DNA of 22,829 nt from NCBI GenBank assembly GCA_005885165.1, contig VAXR01000032.1:1-22829 (forward strand), written 5' to 3'. This stretch comes from Actinomycetota bacterium. Its GTDB lineage: Bacteria; Actinomycetota; Thermoleophilia; Solirubrobacterales; Thermoleophilaceae. Positions 8,875 to 14,555 of this stretch are shown here, one piece after another (within the stretch, counting starts at the first letter, position 1; every line of letters begins with the position of its first letter). The notes beneath the pieces are model-generated. The model was given only the letters and a program-made list of their open reading frames with translations. It made no database searches and was not told the DNA's origin. Made by a program: the position numbers and the translations under genes.

Positions 8875-9581
8875 CGGACCGCCCGGCCAAGCTCGCCCCG
8901 CTGAAGCGCGTGGGCCACAAGGGCGCCGACCTCGTGGCGCCCGGCAACACCTTCGACAGCTTCCGCGCCGCGCTCGACGCGGGCGTCGACATGATCGAGT
9001 TCGACGTGCTGCGATTGCGAGACGGGCGATTGGTGCTGGCGCACGACTTCAAGGACGCAGCTCGGCGCGAGCCCGTCTCGCTCGAGGAGGGCCTCGACCA
9101 CTTCGCCGGAGAGGCGTACGCGGGCGTCGAGCTCGACGTCGACATGAAGCTTCCCGGCTACGAGCGCGAGGTTGCCGACGGACTCGAGCGCCGCGGGCTC
9201 GTGGAGAGGGCGATCGTCTCCTCCACCTACCTGGAGAGCCTCGAGCGGCTGGCCGAGATCGCCCCGCGCATTCTCCGCGGCTGGTCGGTGCCGCGGGCCC
9301 GGCGCGACTACACGCGCTCGCCGTTCGCGCCCGTCGTGTACGTGCCGGTTCGCGTGCTGCGTAGGCGCCTGCCCGCTCACGCCGCGTCGCTGATCCGCGA
9401 GGGTCTGCTCCAGGCTGTCATGGCGCACCAACTCGTTGTCTCCCCGCGGCTCGTCGAGGCCGTGCGCGGCGCCGGTGGCGAGCTCTACGTGTGGACGGTC
9501 GACGACCGGCGAAGGATCGAACAGCTGGCCGCGCTTGGCGTGGACGGCGTGATCACCAACGACCCGAGGCTCTTCGCCTAG
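8871..9581 (+). CDS. Glycerophosphodiester phosphodiesterase family protein
   Basis: This is a 236-residue single-domain TIM-barrel enzyme expected to hydrolyse glycerophosphodiesters to glycerol 3-phosphate and an alcohol. It has no signal peptide, so it should be cytoplasmic. The family residues are in order: His16 (GHKGA), Glu43 and Asp45 (MIEFDV), His58 (LAHD) and Glu87 (VELDVD). The C-terminal VWTVDD...GVDGVITNDP is also typical. Two deviations are the HKG instead of the usual HRG and PGNT instead of PENT. The GTG start shares GTGA with the lhr stop, so the gene is translated with lhr. A functional link to helicase repair is not evident. Substrate specificity cannot be assigned. Confidence 0.9.
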   Translation: MTDRPAKLAPLKRVGHKGADLVAPGNTFDSFRAALDAGVDMIEFDVLRLRDGRLVLAHDFKDAARREPVSLEEGLDHFAGEAYAGVELDVDMKLPGYEREVADGLERRGLVERAIVSSTYLESLERLAEIAPRILRGWSVPRARRDYTRSPFAPVVYVPVRVLRRRLPAHAASLIREGLLQAVMAHQLVVSPRLVEAVRGAGGELYVWTVDDRRRIEQLAALGVDGVITNDPRLFA

Positions 9582-9742
9582 CGGTCCGCCCGATGACTGC
9601 CGCACGGTTGTCGGTTGACTCGCGCGGTGTGACTCGGGCTAGAAGCCGCGCCCCGAGGAGCACAAGATCCCTCCGGGTGGGCTACGTGAGCGCCGGGGAT
9701 GGAGGTCTTGCCCCAAAGTGCGCGATGCACGCGCTCGAGGAC

Positions 9743-9772
9743 TTGACACGGCTGGCCGCTTCGTGGTATCCG
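9743..9772 (+). promoter_or_regulatory. Candidate housekeeping-type promoter of the 66-residue gene
   Basis: There is a perfect -35 hexamer TTGACA (9743-9748), an 18-base spacer and TATCCG (9767-9772). Transcription would begin near 9779 and give a 5' leader of about 140 bases before GTG 9917. Confidence 0.4.
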
Positions 9773-9904
9773 CACACACGAAGCGGGCGTCCCGGTGGGC
9801 GGGCTGCTCCAAAGGGCGCACGTTGGATCCCAGCGCGGGACTGCAAGTCGGCGGGTCACCTCGTCGTGGTGGCCGCCTCGGGACCGCCTCACCGTGTCAA
9901 AGAT

Positions 9905-9910
9905 CAGGAG
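9905..9910 (+). promoter_or_regulatory. Shine-Dalgarno site of the 66-residue gene
   Basis: CAGGAG lies six bases before GTG 9917. It selects this start over the longer open frame that runs in from the GDPD gene. Confidence 0.7.
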
Positions 9911-9916
9911 TCGCCC

Positions 9917-10117
9917 GTGGAGCTGGCAAGCGTCCAAACCATGGTCGAGCAGATGGTGCGTGAGGGCCGCTCGTTTCATGACGTCGAGAGCTACGTCACC
10001 CGCGCGACGCTAACCGACGACGAGAAGGCGGCGCTGTGGCTGCTGGCCTGGGCCGAGCAGGAGCGAGGCGCGCAGCGGCGGCTCGCCAAGGAGACGCTCG
10101 CGCTCGTCAGCGGCTGA
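9917..10117 (+). CDS. Small soluble protein, 66 residues, unknown function
   Basis: The start is GTG 9917, chosen for its well-placed CAGGAG. The product begins MELASVQTMVEQMV and is predicted to be all-helical. It contains a helical segment with SFHDVESYV, a central TLTDDEKAALWLLAWAEQE helix and a basic helical C-terminus (RRLAKETLAL). There are no cysteines, membrane segments or signal peptide. I recall similar short conserved proteins in Thermoleophilia but know no function. The last 11 bases overlap the end of the convergent IHF-like gene. The good ribosome site, promoter-like element and composition favour a real gene. The function is left open. Confidence 0.7.
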   Translation: MELASVQTMVEQMVREGRSFHDVESYVTRATLTDDEKAALWLLAWAEQERGAQRRLAKETLALVSG

Positions 10118-10448
10118 CGCGGTCCGGCTCGGTCGTGCCGGGCGGTTGCGCTGACGGCGCGAGCTGGGCAGCGAGGACTAGCCGCTGGCGATCGGTCAGC
10201 GATCCGATCGACTTGCGCTCGGAGATGCCAAGCCGCGCCAAGAACCGCTGGCAGCGGCGCGGGCCCCAGCCGCGCTGGCTGCCGAGCACGGCGGCGATCT
10301 CCATCCTGGCGGCCTCGCGCGGCGGCGTCACTAGCACGTCCGCGGCGCGCAGCTCGCTGGTGGCCAGCCGACGCTTGAGCCGGGCGCGCACTGCCCGGAC
10401 GTCGTTCGCCTGCGCGAGCGCTTGCAGAGCCTGTGAGCTAACGGCCAC
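10107..10448 (-). CDS. Actinobacterial integration-host-factor-like DNA-binding protein
   Basis: This is a 113-residue basic protein. The first part is helical (about 15-50, RAVRARLKRRLATSEL). Residues about 50-96 read VLGSQRGWGPRR...FLARLGISERKSIGSLTDRQR, resembling the helix-two turns-helix fold of mycobacterial IHF (MEIAAVL, then G-x-G, then a helix of the KARKIMEELGI type). Known relatives bind and compact DNA and support site-specific recombination. This one lacks the exact mIHF sequence and may be one of the paralogues that Thermoleophilia carry. The start is GTG 10448, near a GGTGG of moderate quality; the tail after residue 97 is low-complexity Pro/Thr/Arg. It converges with the 66-residue gene. 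The call is family-level only. Confidence 0.65.
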   Translation of the reverse strand: MAVSSQALQALAQANDVRAVRARLKRRLATSELRAADVLVTPPREAARMEIAAVLGSQRGWGPRRCQRFLARLGISERKSIGSLTDRQRLVLAAQLAPSAQPPGTTEPDRVSR

Positions 10449-10508
10449 CAGTTATCACCACCGCACGTCGGTCCTAGCACAAGGGGCCAGACCACGCCGG
10501 TTGCGAGG

Positions 10509-10521
10509 CCGCTAACAGCGG
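10509..10521 (-). terminator. Weak terminator-like hairpin downstream of the metal operon
   Basis: CCGCT-AAC-AGCGG forms a five-pair stem with a three-base loop about 60 bases past the last permease stop. There is no T-run, so this is a weak candidate. Confidence 0.25.
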
Positions 10522-10582
10522 AGACTTCTGCGGCGAAGATCGCGGCCGCCGCTGCTCTTGCCGCAGCCTCAGGCATAAGACC

Positions 10583-11428
10583 TTAGGGGTCTGTCGGACC
10601 CGCTAGCCGGGACACTTCCCGGCGTCTGAGCCGCGTGGCCGCGCCCGAGGCGAGGTATGCGGCCGCCGCCACCGTGATGATCGCCGAGCTGGGCGGAAAA
10701 GAGGGGACCGAGTACGCGAGCGCGATCCCCAGCCACAGGGCGCCGACCGCCAGCGCGCCCGATAGCGCCAGGCCGCGGTAGGGGTTGACCGTCAGCCGGT
10801 GGGCCGCGCCGGCGGGCGCCGCGAGCAGCCCGAGCAGGAGAAGCGCGCCGACCGCCTGCGTGGCCTCCGCTGCCGTCAGCCCGAGCAGGCAGAGAAAGAG
10901 CACGCCCAGCCCGCGGACCGGAAGGCCGCGCGCCTCGGCCACCGCGCCGTCGAGCGACGCGAACAGGAGCGGCCGCGCGATCGCGATCAGCGCCGCGATC
11001 ACCCCCACCGCGATCAGCGCTGCCAGCCGCGCCTCGCCGGCGCCGAGGCCGAAGATCGAGCCGAACAGGACGTGCACGCCGCCCGCGCCGTTGCCGCTGC
11101 TGCGGCCCGACACGAACAGCGAGAGGGACAGCGCGCCGAGCCCCAGGATCCAGGTGAATACCGTCCCGATCACGATGTCGTCCGCGTGCGCGCGCGGCCC
11201 CAGCAGCCCCATGCTGGCGGCGACCGCCACCGTGGCCGCGAAGAGCCCCGCGCGCAGGTCGATCCCGGCGGCGGCCGCCGCCAGCGCACCGGTGAAGGCG
11301 ACGTGGCTGAGCGCGTCCCCCGCGAACACCTCGCTTCGGAGCACGACCATGTAGCCGACCAGTCCGCAGGCGAGCGCGATCGGCGTGCCCGCGAGCAGCG
11401 CCAGCCGGATGAACTCGTGGCTGAGCAT
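10583..11428 (-). CDS. Metal ABC transporter, second permease (ZnuB/TroD family)
   Basis: This is a 281-residue inner-membrane protein of the ABC-3 family, with hydrophobic segments over its whole length. Typical family blocks are VLRSEVFAGDALSHVAFTGA near residue 30, a central GSIFGL and ATQAVGALLLLGLLAAPAGAA. The ATG at 11428 shares one base with the stop of the preceding permease (TGATG), so translation is coupled. With its neighbour it probably forms a heterodimeric pore, as in TroC/TroD-type systems. It is the last gene of the five-gene operon; its stop is followed by about 130 non-coding bases. The metal is discussed under the binding lipoprotein. Confidence 0.93.
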   Translation of the reverse strand: MLSHEFIRLALLAGTPIALACGLVGYMVVLRSEVFAGDALSHVAFTGALAAAAAGIDLRAGLFAATVAVAASMGLLGPRAHADDIVIGTVFTWILGLGALSLSLFVSGRSSGNGAGGVHVLFGSIFGLGAGEARLAALIAVGVIAALIAIARPLLFASLDGAVAEARGLPVRGLGVLFLCLLGLTAAEATQAVGALLLLGLLAAPAGAAHRLTVNPYRGLALSGALAVGALWLGIALAYSVPSFPPSSAIITVAAAAYLASGAATRLRRREVSRLAGPTDP

Positions 11429-12309
11429 CAGCGGCGGCCGCCTCGCAGCGCACGCCAGGCGCGCGCCAGCACGTACAGGCCGAAGGAGAGGCTCGTTATC
11501 CAGAAGCCGACGGGAAGCGGCGAGAAGTAGGCGATCCCCAGGCCCAGCCAGGTGACGAGCAGCGAGATCGCCACCGCAAGAACGAGCCCCGCACCCGGCC
11601 TGACGGTCAGCGCCTGCGCAGTCGCCGCCGGCGTGACGAGCAGCGTGAAGACGAGCAGCGTGCCGGTGATCTGCGCCGTCGCCGCCACGGCCAGGCCGAG
11701 CAGGAGCAGGAACCCCGCGCCGAGCGCTCGCACGGGCACGCCCGCGGCCGCCGCGCCCTCGTCGTCGAGCGATGCGAACAGGAGTGGCCGTCCGGCCACC
11801 GCGACGAGTGCGATCGCGACCGCCGCGACCACGATCAAAGCCGTGACCTGCCCGTCGGCGATCCCGACGAACGTGCCGAAGAGGAGTCCCGAGATGCCGT
11901 TCAGGAGGCCGTGGTAGAGCGAGACGAAGAGGAAGCCCGCGCCGAGCGCCAGGGCCTGAACCGTGCCGATCGCCGCGGTCTCGGCGCTCCGGGCCCGCCC
12001 GCCCCGGCTCGCCGGCGACAGCACGACGGCGCCGAGGCCGCACGCGGTGAAGTACCCCCACGCGGCGGGGACGCCGATGAGGCTCGCCCCCGCCGCGCCC
12101 GGGAAGGCGATGAGCGACAGCGTGTGCCCCGCGAACGCCTGCCGCCGCAGGACCATGAACCAGCCGACCACTGCCGCCATCACCGCGACGGCCGTCCCGG
12201 CCACCAGCGCGTTGACCATGAAGTGGTAGGTGAGGAGCTGCCGGACGTCGTCGGCGAGGTTGAGCGTGAGCCCGCCTCCGGTCGCAAAGGCGACGGGCGC
12301 GTCAGCCAT
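11428..12309 (-). CDS. Metal ABC transporter, first permease (ZnuB/TroC family)
   Basis: This is a 293-residue ABC-3 family membrane protein. A periplasmic-side N-terminus precedes FMVNALVAGTAVAVMAAVVG, then VLRRQAFAGHTLSLIAFPGAAGA matches the same conserved block as in the second permease. ATAQITGTLLVFTLLVTPAATA is the equivalent of its late helix pair. The two permeases are clearly paralogous but diverged. ATG 12309 overlaps the ATPase gene by eight bases; an in-frame extension to 12351 lies wholly inside the ATPase gene and is unlikely. A cytoplasmic patch between helices (SPASRGGRARSAE) is basic. It works with the adjacent ATPase and lipoprotein. Confidence 0.93.
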   Translation of the reverse strand: MADAPVAFATGGGLTLNLADDVRQLLTYHFMVNALVAGTAVAVMAAVVGWFMVLRRQAFAGHTLSLIAFPGAAGASLIGVPAAWGYFTACGLGAVVLSPASRGGRARSAETAAIGTVQALALGAGFLFVSLYHGLLNGISGLLFGTFVGIADGQVTALIVVAAVAIALVAVAGRPLLFASLDDEGAAAAGVPVRALGAGFLLLLGLAVAATAQITGTLLVFTLLVTPAATAQALTVRPGAGLVLAVAISLLVTWLGLGIAYFSPLPVGFWITSLSFGLYVLARAWRALRGGRR

Positions 12310-13135
12310 GGCGAGGGCTGTGGACGTGGGGCGCCTCGGGCTGCCCGACAACCACGAGCCGTCCGTCGGAAGCGTGCAGGACCTCGATCGGGACCCCGTA
12401 GAGCTTCGACAGCGCCGGGCTCGTGATCACGTCCTCCGGTCGCCCGGCGACCGCCGACGCGCCCGCGAAGTAGGTGACTCGATCCAGGTACGGCAGGATC
12501 GGGTTGACGTCGTGCGTCACGAGCAGCACGGCGACGTTCTCGATCCGGCAGATCCGCTGGAGGAGCGCGGCCACCGAGCGCTGGCTCGGCAGGTCGAGGC
12601 TGTCGAGCGGCTCGTCGAGCATCAGGACGCGCGGCCCACGCACCAGCGCCTGCGCGATGAGGATCCGCTGCTGCTCGCCGCCGGACAGCTCGCCGATCGG
12701 CCGCTCGGCATGCGCGGCGGCCCCGACCAGCTCGAGCGTCTCGCCGACCCGTGCGGCAGCACGCCGCCGGCCGTTCCCCGCCGGCAGCCACTCCGGCAGC
12801 GGGATGCCCCAGCGGCCGCCGTCGAGCCCGAGCCTCACGAGGTCGACTCCGCGGACGCGCACCGACGGGTCGAACTCGCGCCGCTGCGGCAGGTAGCCGA
12901 TCGACTCGTTGCGAGCGCCCGGTCGCTCGCCCAGCACGCTGGCCGTGCCTGCGGCCAGCGGTACGAGGCCGAGGATGACCTTCAGCAGCGTGGACTTGCC
13001 CGCGCCGTTCGGGCCGAGCACGGCGACGAACTCCCCGGCGCCGACCTCGAGCGAGACGTCGCTCCACACGCGCCGCCCGCCAAGCGCCGCCTCGGCCCGG
13101 TCGAGCCGTATGACCTCCGGCCGCGACGCCGTCAT
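12302..13135 (-). CDS. Metal ABC transporter, ATP-binding subunit (ZnuC/MntB family)
   Basis: This is a 277-residue ATPase of the metal uptake system. Walker A GPNGAGKST is at 41-49, the Q-loop Gln at 84, the signature LSGGEQQR at 150-157, Walker B VLMLDEP at 170-176 and the switch His at 208 (VTHDVNPI). An Arg/Gly-rich stretch between the Q-loop and the signature (about 107-128) is longer than usual. The C-terminus has the family's KLYGVPIEV element and then a His-containing tail (HVHSPRHG). ATG 13135 overlaps the lipoprotein stop by four bases (ATGA), so an open frame upstream is ignored. No motif separates zinc from manganese use. Confidence 0.94.
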   Translation of the reverse strand: MTASRPEVIRLDRAEAALGGRRVWSDVSLEVGAGEFVAVLGPNGAGKSTLLKVILGLVPLAAGTASVLGERPGARNESIGYLPQRREFDPSVRVRGVDLVRLGLDGGRWGIPLPEWLPAGNGRRRAAARVGETLELVGAAAHAERPIGELSGGEQQRILIAQALVRGPRVLMLDEPLDSLDLPSQRSVAALLQRICRIENVAVLLVTHDVNPILPYLDRVTYFAGASAVAGRPEDVITSPALSKLYGVPIEVLHASDGRLVVVGQPEAPHVHSPRHG

Positions 13136-14052
13136 CGCCCCGTCGCTCGCGCCAGCGCCCGCCGCAGCGCCTCGAGCTGGCGCACCTGCCAGGCTTGGAA
13201 CGTCGCCCCGGTCGGCACGAGCGTCTCGGTGACGGTCACGATCTCGATCCCGTTCCGGCGCGCGGCGGAGGTCAGGCGCTGGACGTCGGGGGTCGCGTTC
13301 TGGCGGTTGTAGACCCACACGCTGATCGCTCGCGTGGCGATCTGGCGGTCGACCGTCCGCTTGTCCGCGGCCGTCGGGTCGGTTCCCTCGCTGATCGCAT
13401 CGAGGAACCCAGATGGTGTGACGAGCCGCAGCCCGAGCGCCTGGGCGAGCGGGGCGAAGATGCTCTCGGAGGCGCCCACGCTGACCCTGCTGTAGCTGCG
13501 ACGGATCTCGCCGATGAGGCGGTGATAGGTGAGGAGCCCGGTGCTCTCATAGCGGCGTCGCTCCGCTGCGAAGTACGCCGCGTGGCCCCGGTCGAGGCGC
13601 CGGTAGGCGGCGGTAATCCGTCCGATCACGCGCTCGACGTCCCCGGGCGAGTACCACCTGTGCGGGTTGCCGCCGGCGTGTACTCCCACGAGGTCGCCGA
13701 CGTTGATCACGACGCGCCCGCCGGATCCGTTCGCGGCGAGCAGCTTCGACGCCCACGGGTCGTAGCCCGCGCCGTTCACGATCGCAAGCTGGGCGCCCGC
13801 CATCGCGCGCCCGTCGGCCGCGGTCGGCTCGTAATCGTGGGGGTCGGCCGCGGGACTCGAGACGAGGCTCGTCACGTGTGCCCGGTTCCCACCGAGCTGC
13901 CGGGCGATGCTGCCCCAGAAGTTCTCGGCGGCCACGACCTGCACCTGCCCGCCGCCGCCTCCTCCGCCCACACGCCCGCAGCCGGCGAGCGCGATTGCGG
14001 CCGCTAGGAGAAGGGCGGCCGCGGGCTTGAGTCGACGCGCGCGCGTACTCAC
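13132..14052 (-). CDS. Metal-binding lipoprotein of ABC uptake system (cluster A-I) with H-H-E-E ligand set
   Basis: This is a 306-residue solute-binding protein. Residues 1-24 are a lipoprotein signal ending in the lipobox LAG-Cys25, then a Gly-rich linker. By alignment from memory with TroA/PsaA/ZnuA, the four metal-ligand positions are His72 (PHDYEPT), His131 (PHRWYSP), Glu196 (ASESIF) and Glu276 (VTETL). Zinc-binding ZnuA usually has His at the third position and Asp at the fourth, while PsaA-type manganese binders have Glu then Asp. There is no His-rich loop of the ZnuA type. The start at GTG 14052 overlaps the Fur-family stop (GTGA). Manganese, zinc or another divalent metal are all possible, and the ligand pattern alone does not settle it. 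Confidence 0.9.
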   Translation of the reverse strand: MSTRARRLKPAAALLLAAAIALAGCGRVGGGGGGGQVQVVAAENFWGSIARQLGGNRAHVTSLVSSPAADPHDYEPTAADGRAMAGAQLAIVNGAGYDPWASKLLAANGSGGRVVINVGDLVGVHAGGNPHRWYSPGDVERVIGRITAAYRRLDRGHAAYFAAERRRYESTGLLTYHRLIGEIRRSYSRVSVGASESIFAPLAQALGLRLVTPSGFLDAISEGTDPTAADKRTVDRQIATRAISVWVYNRQNATPDVQRLTSAARRNGIEIVTVTETLVPTGATFQAWQVRQLEALRRALARATGR

Positions 14053-14438
14053 GCTCCGGCCTCGCGGCAGTCTCCGCAGAGCCCGGAGAAGAGCAGCCGG
14101 TGGCCGGTGATCGCGAAGCCGGTTGCCCGCTCCACCTGCGACCGCGCCGTCTCCACCGGGCATCCCGGCACCGCGGCCACCGCGCCGCACGACTCACACC
14201 GGACGTGCTCGTGATGGCCGTGGACCGCCTCGAACCGCGCCTTGCCGTCCCCGAGCTCGACGCGCGCTACGAGGCCCTCGCGCTCCCAGTAGGCGAGGGC
14301 GCGAAAGACAGAGGAGAAGTCCGCCGGCACGCCACGTGCGCGCAGCTCGCGCAGCACGTCGTCGATCGCCCAGTCGTGCCGGGAGCTGTCGGTGAGCGCC
14401 TCGCGCACCGCATCGCGAACGTGGCTTGGCCTTGCCAT
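14049..14438 (-). CDS. Fur-family metal-responsive repressor
   Basis: This is a 129-residue protein with the two-domain Fur plan. The N-terminal winged helix (about 1-70) has its recognition region FSSVFRALAYWEREGLV. The dimerisation domain carries HGHHEH (73-78) and two CxxC pairs (Cys81/84, Cys121/124) for the structural zinc; Cys93 is extra. It heads the metal-uptake operon and overlaps the lipoprotein gene, so it probably represses its own transporter when metal is plentiful. The promoter and operator lie immediately upstream, and the ATG is three or four bases from the predicted transcription start. Zur, Mn-sensing (Mur-like) or Nur-like function are all open. The His cluster and the operator lean towards a Nur-like or novel specificity. 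Confidence 0.93.
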   Translation of the reverse strand: MARPSHVRDAVREALTDSSRHDWAIDDVLRELRARGVPADFSSVFRALAYWEREGLVARVELGDGKARFEAVHGHHEHVRCESCGAVAAVPGCPVETARSQVERATGFAITGHRLLFSGLCGDCREAGA

Positions 14439-14447
14439 GGAGCAGCA

Positions 14448-14476
14448 AGCGTACGCGATTTACAAACGACTTGCAA
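14448..14476 (-). promoter_or_regulatory. Promoter of the metal-uptake operon
   Basis: On the minus strand there is a -35 TTGCAA (14476-14471), a 17-base spacer and a -10 TACGCT (14453-14448). Transcription should start near 14441-14442, so the ATG at 14438 is nearly leaderless. No Shine-Dalgarno sequence is seen before it. Confidence 0.55.
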
Positions 14477-14477
14477 A
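14459..14477. promoter_or_regulatory. 19-bp Fur-family operator candidate (TTTGCAA-N5-TTGTAAA)
   Basis: This is an inverted repeat of 7-5-7 layout with one mismatch. Read on the minus strand it is TTTGCAA, five bases (GTCGT), TTGTAAA. It covers the -35 and most of the spacer, a position where bound repressor would block RNA polymerase. It is AT-rich in an otherwise GC-rich window. The half-site TTGCAA with N5 spacing resembles my recollection of the Streptomyces Nur box (tTGCaa-N5-ttGCAA) more than the Zur box TGAAAATGATTTTCA. It also lies about 80 bases before the divergent beta-helix gene. Confidence 0.55.
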
Positions 14478-14555
14478 ACACGACCGCCCGCATCAGCTCA
14501 CCGCGACCCTTGTTCAAGTAGTGTCGGCCCGCGTACCCCGATCGTCGGCGATCAG

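Larger units (their letters stand above)
9582..9916 (+). other. 335-base non-coding stretch ahead of the 66-residue gene
   Basis: I see no convincing gene here; longer frames across it lack start sites and family motifs. It holds two promoter-like elements. One is TTGACT at 9615-9620 with TAGAAG at 9640-9645 (19-base spacer, poor). The other is TTGACA at 9743-9748 with TATCCG at 9767-9772 (18-base spacer, better). Between them AGATCCCTCC (around 9664) can pair with GGAGGTCT (around 9704-9711) around a GC-rich loop, so a small structured RNA or long 5' leader is possible. It matches no RNA family that I recognise. Confidence 0.4.

Noticed and set aside
11429..12061. N-terminal extension of the second permease frame
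   Set aside because: It is an out-of-frame reading of the first permease. ATG 11428 with a TGATG junction is the natural start.
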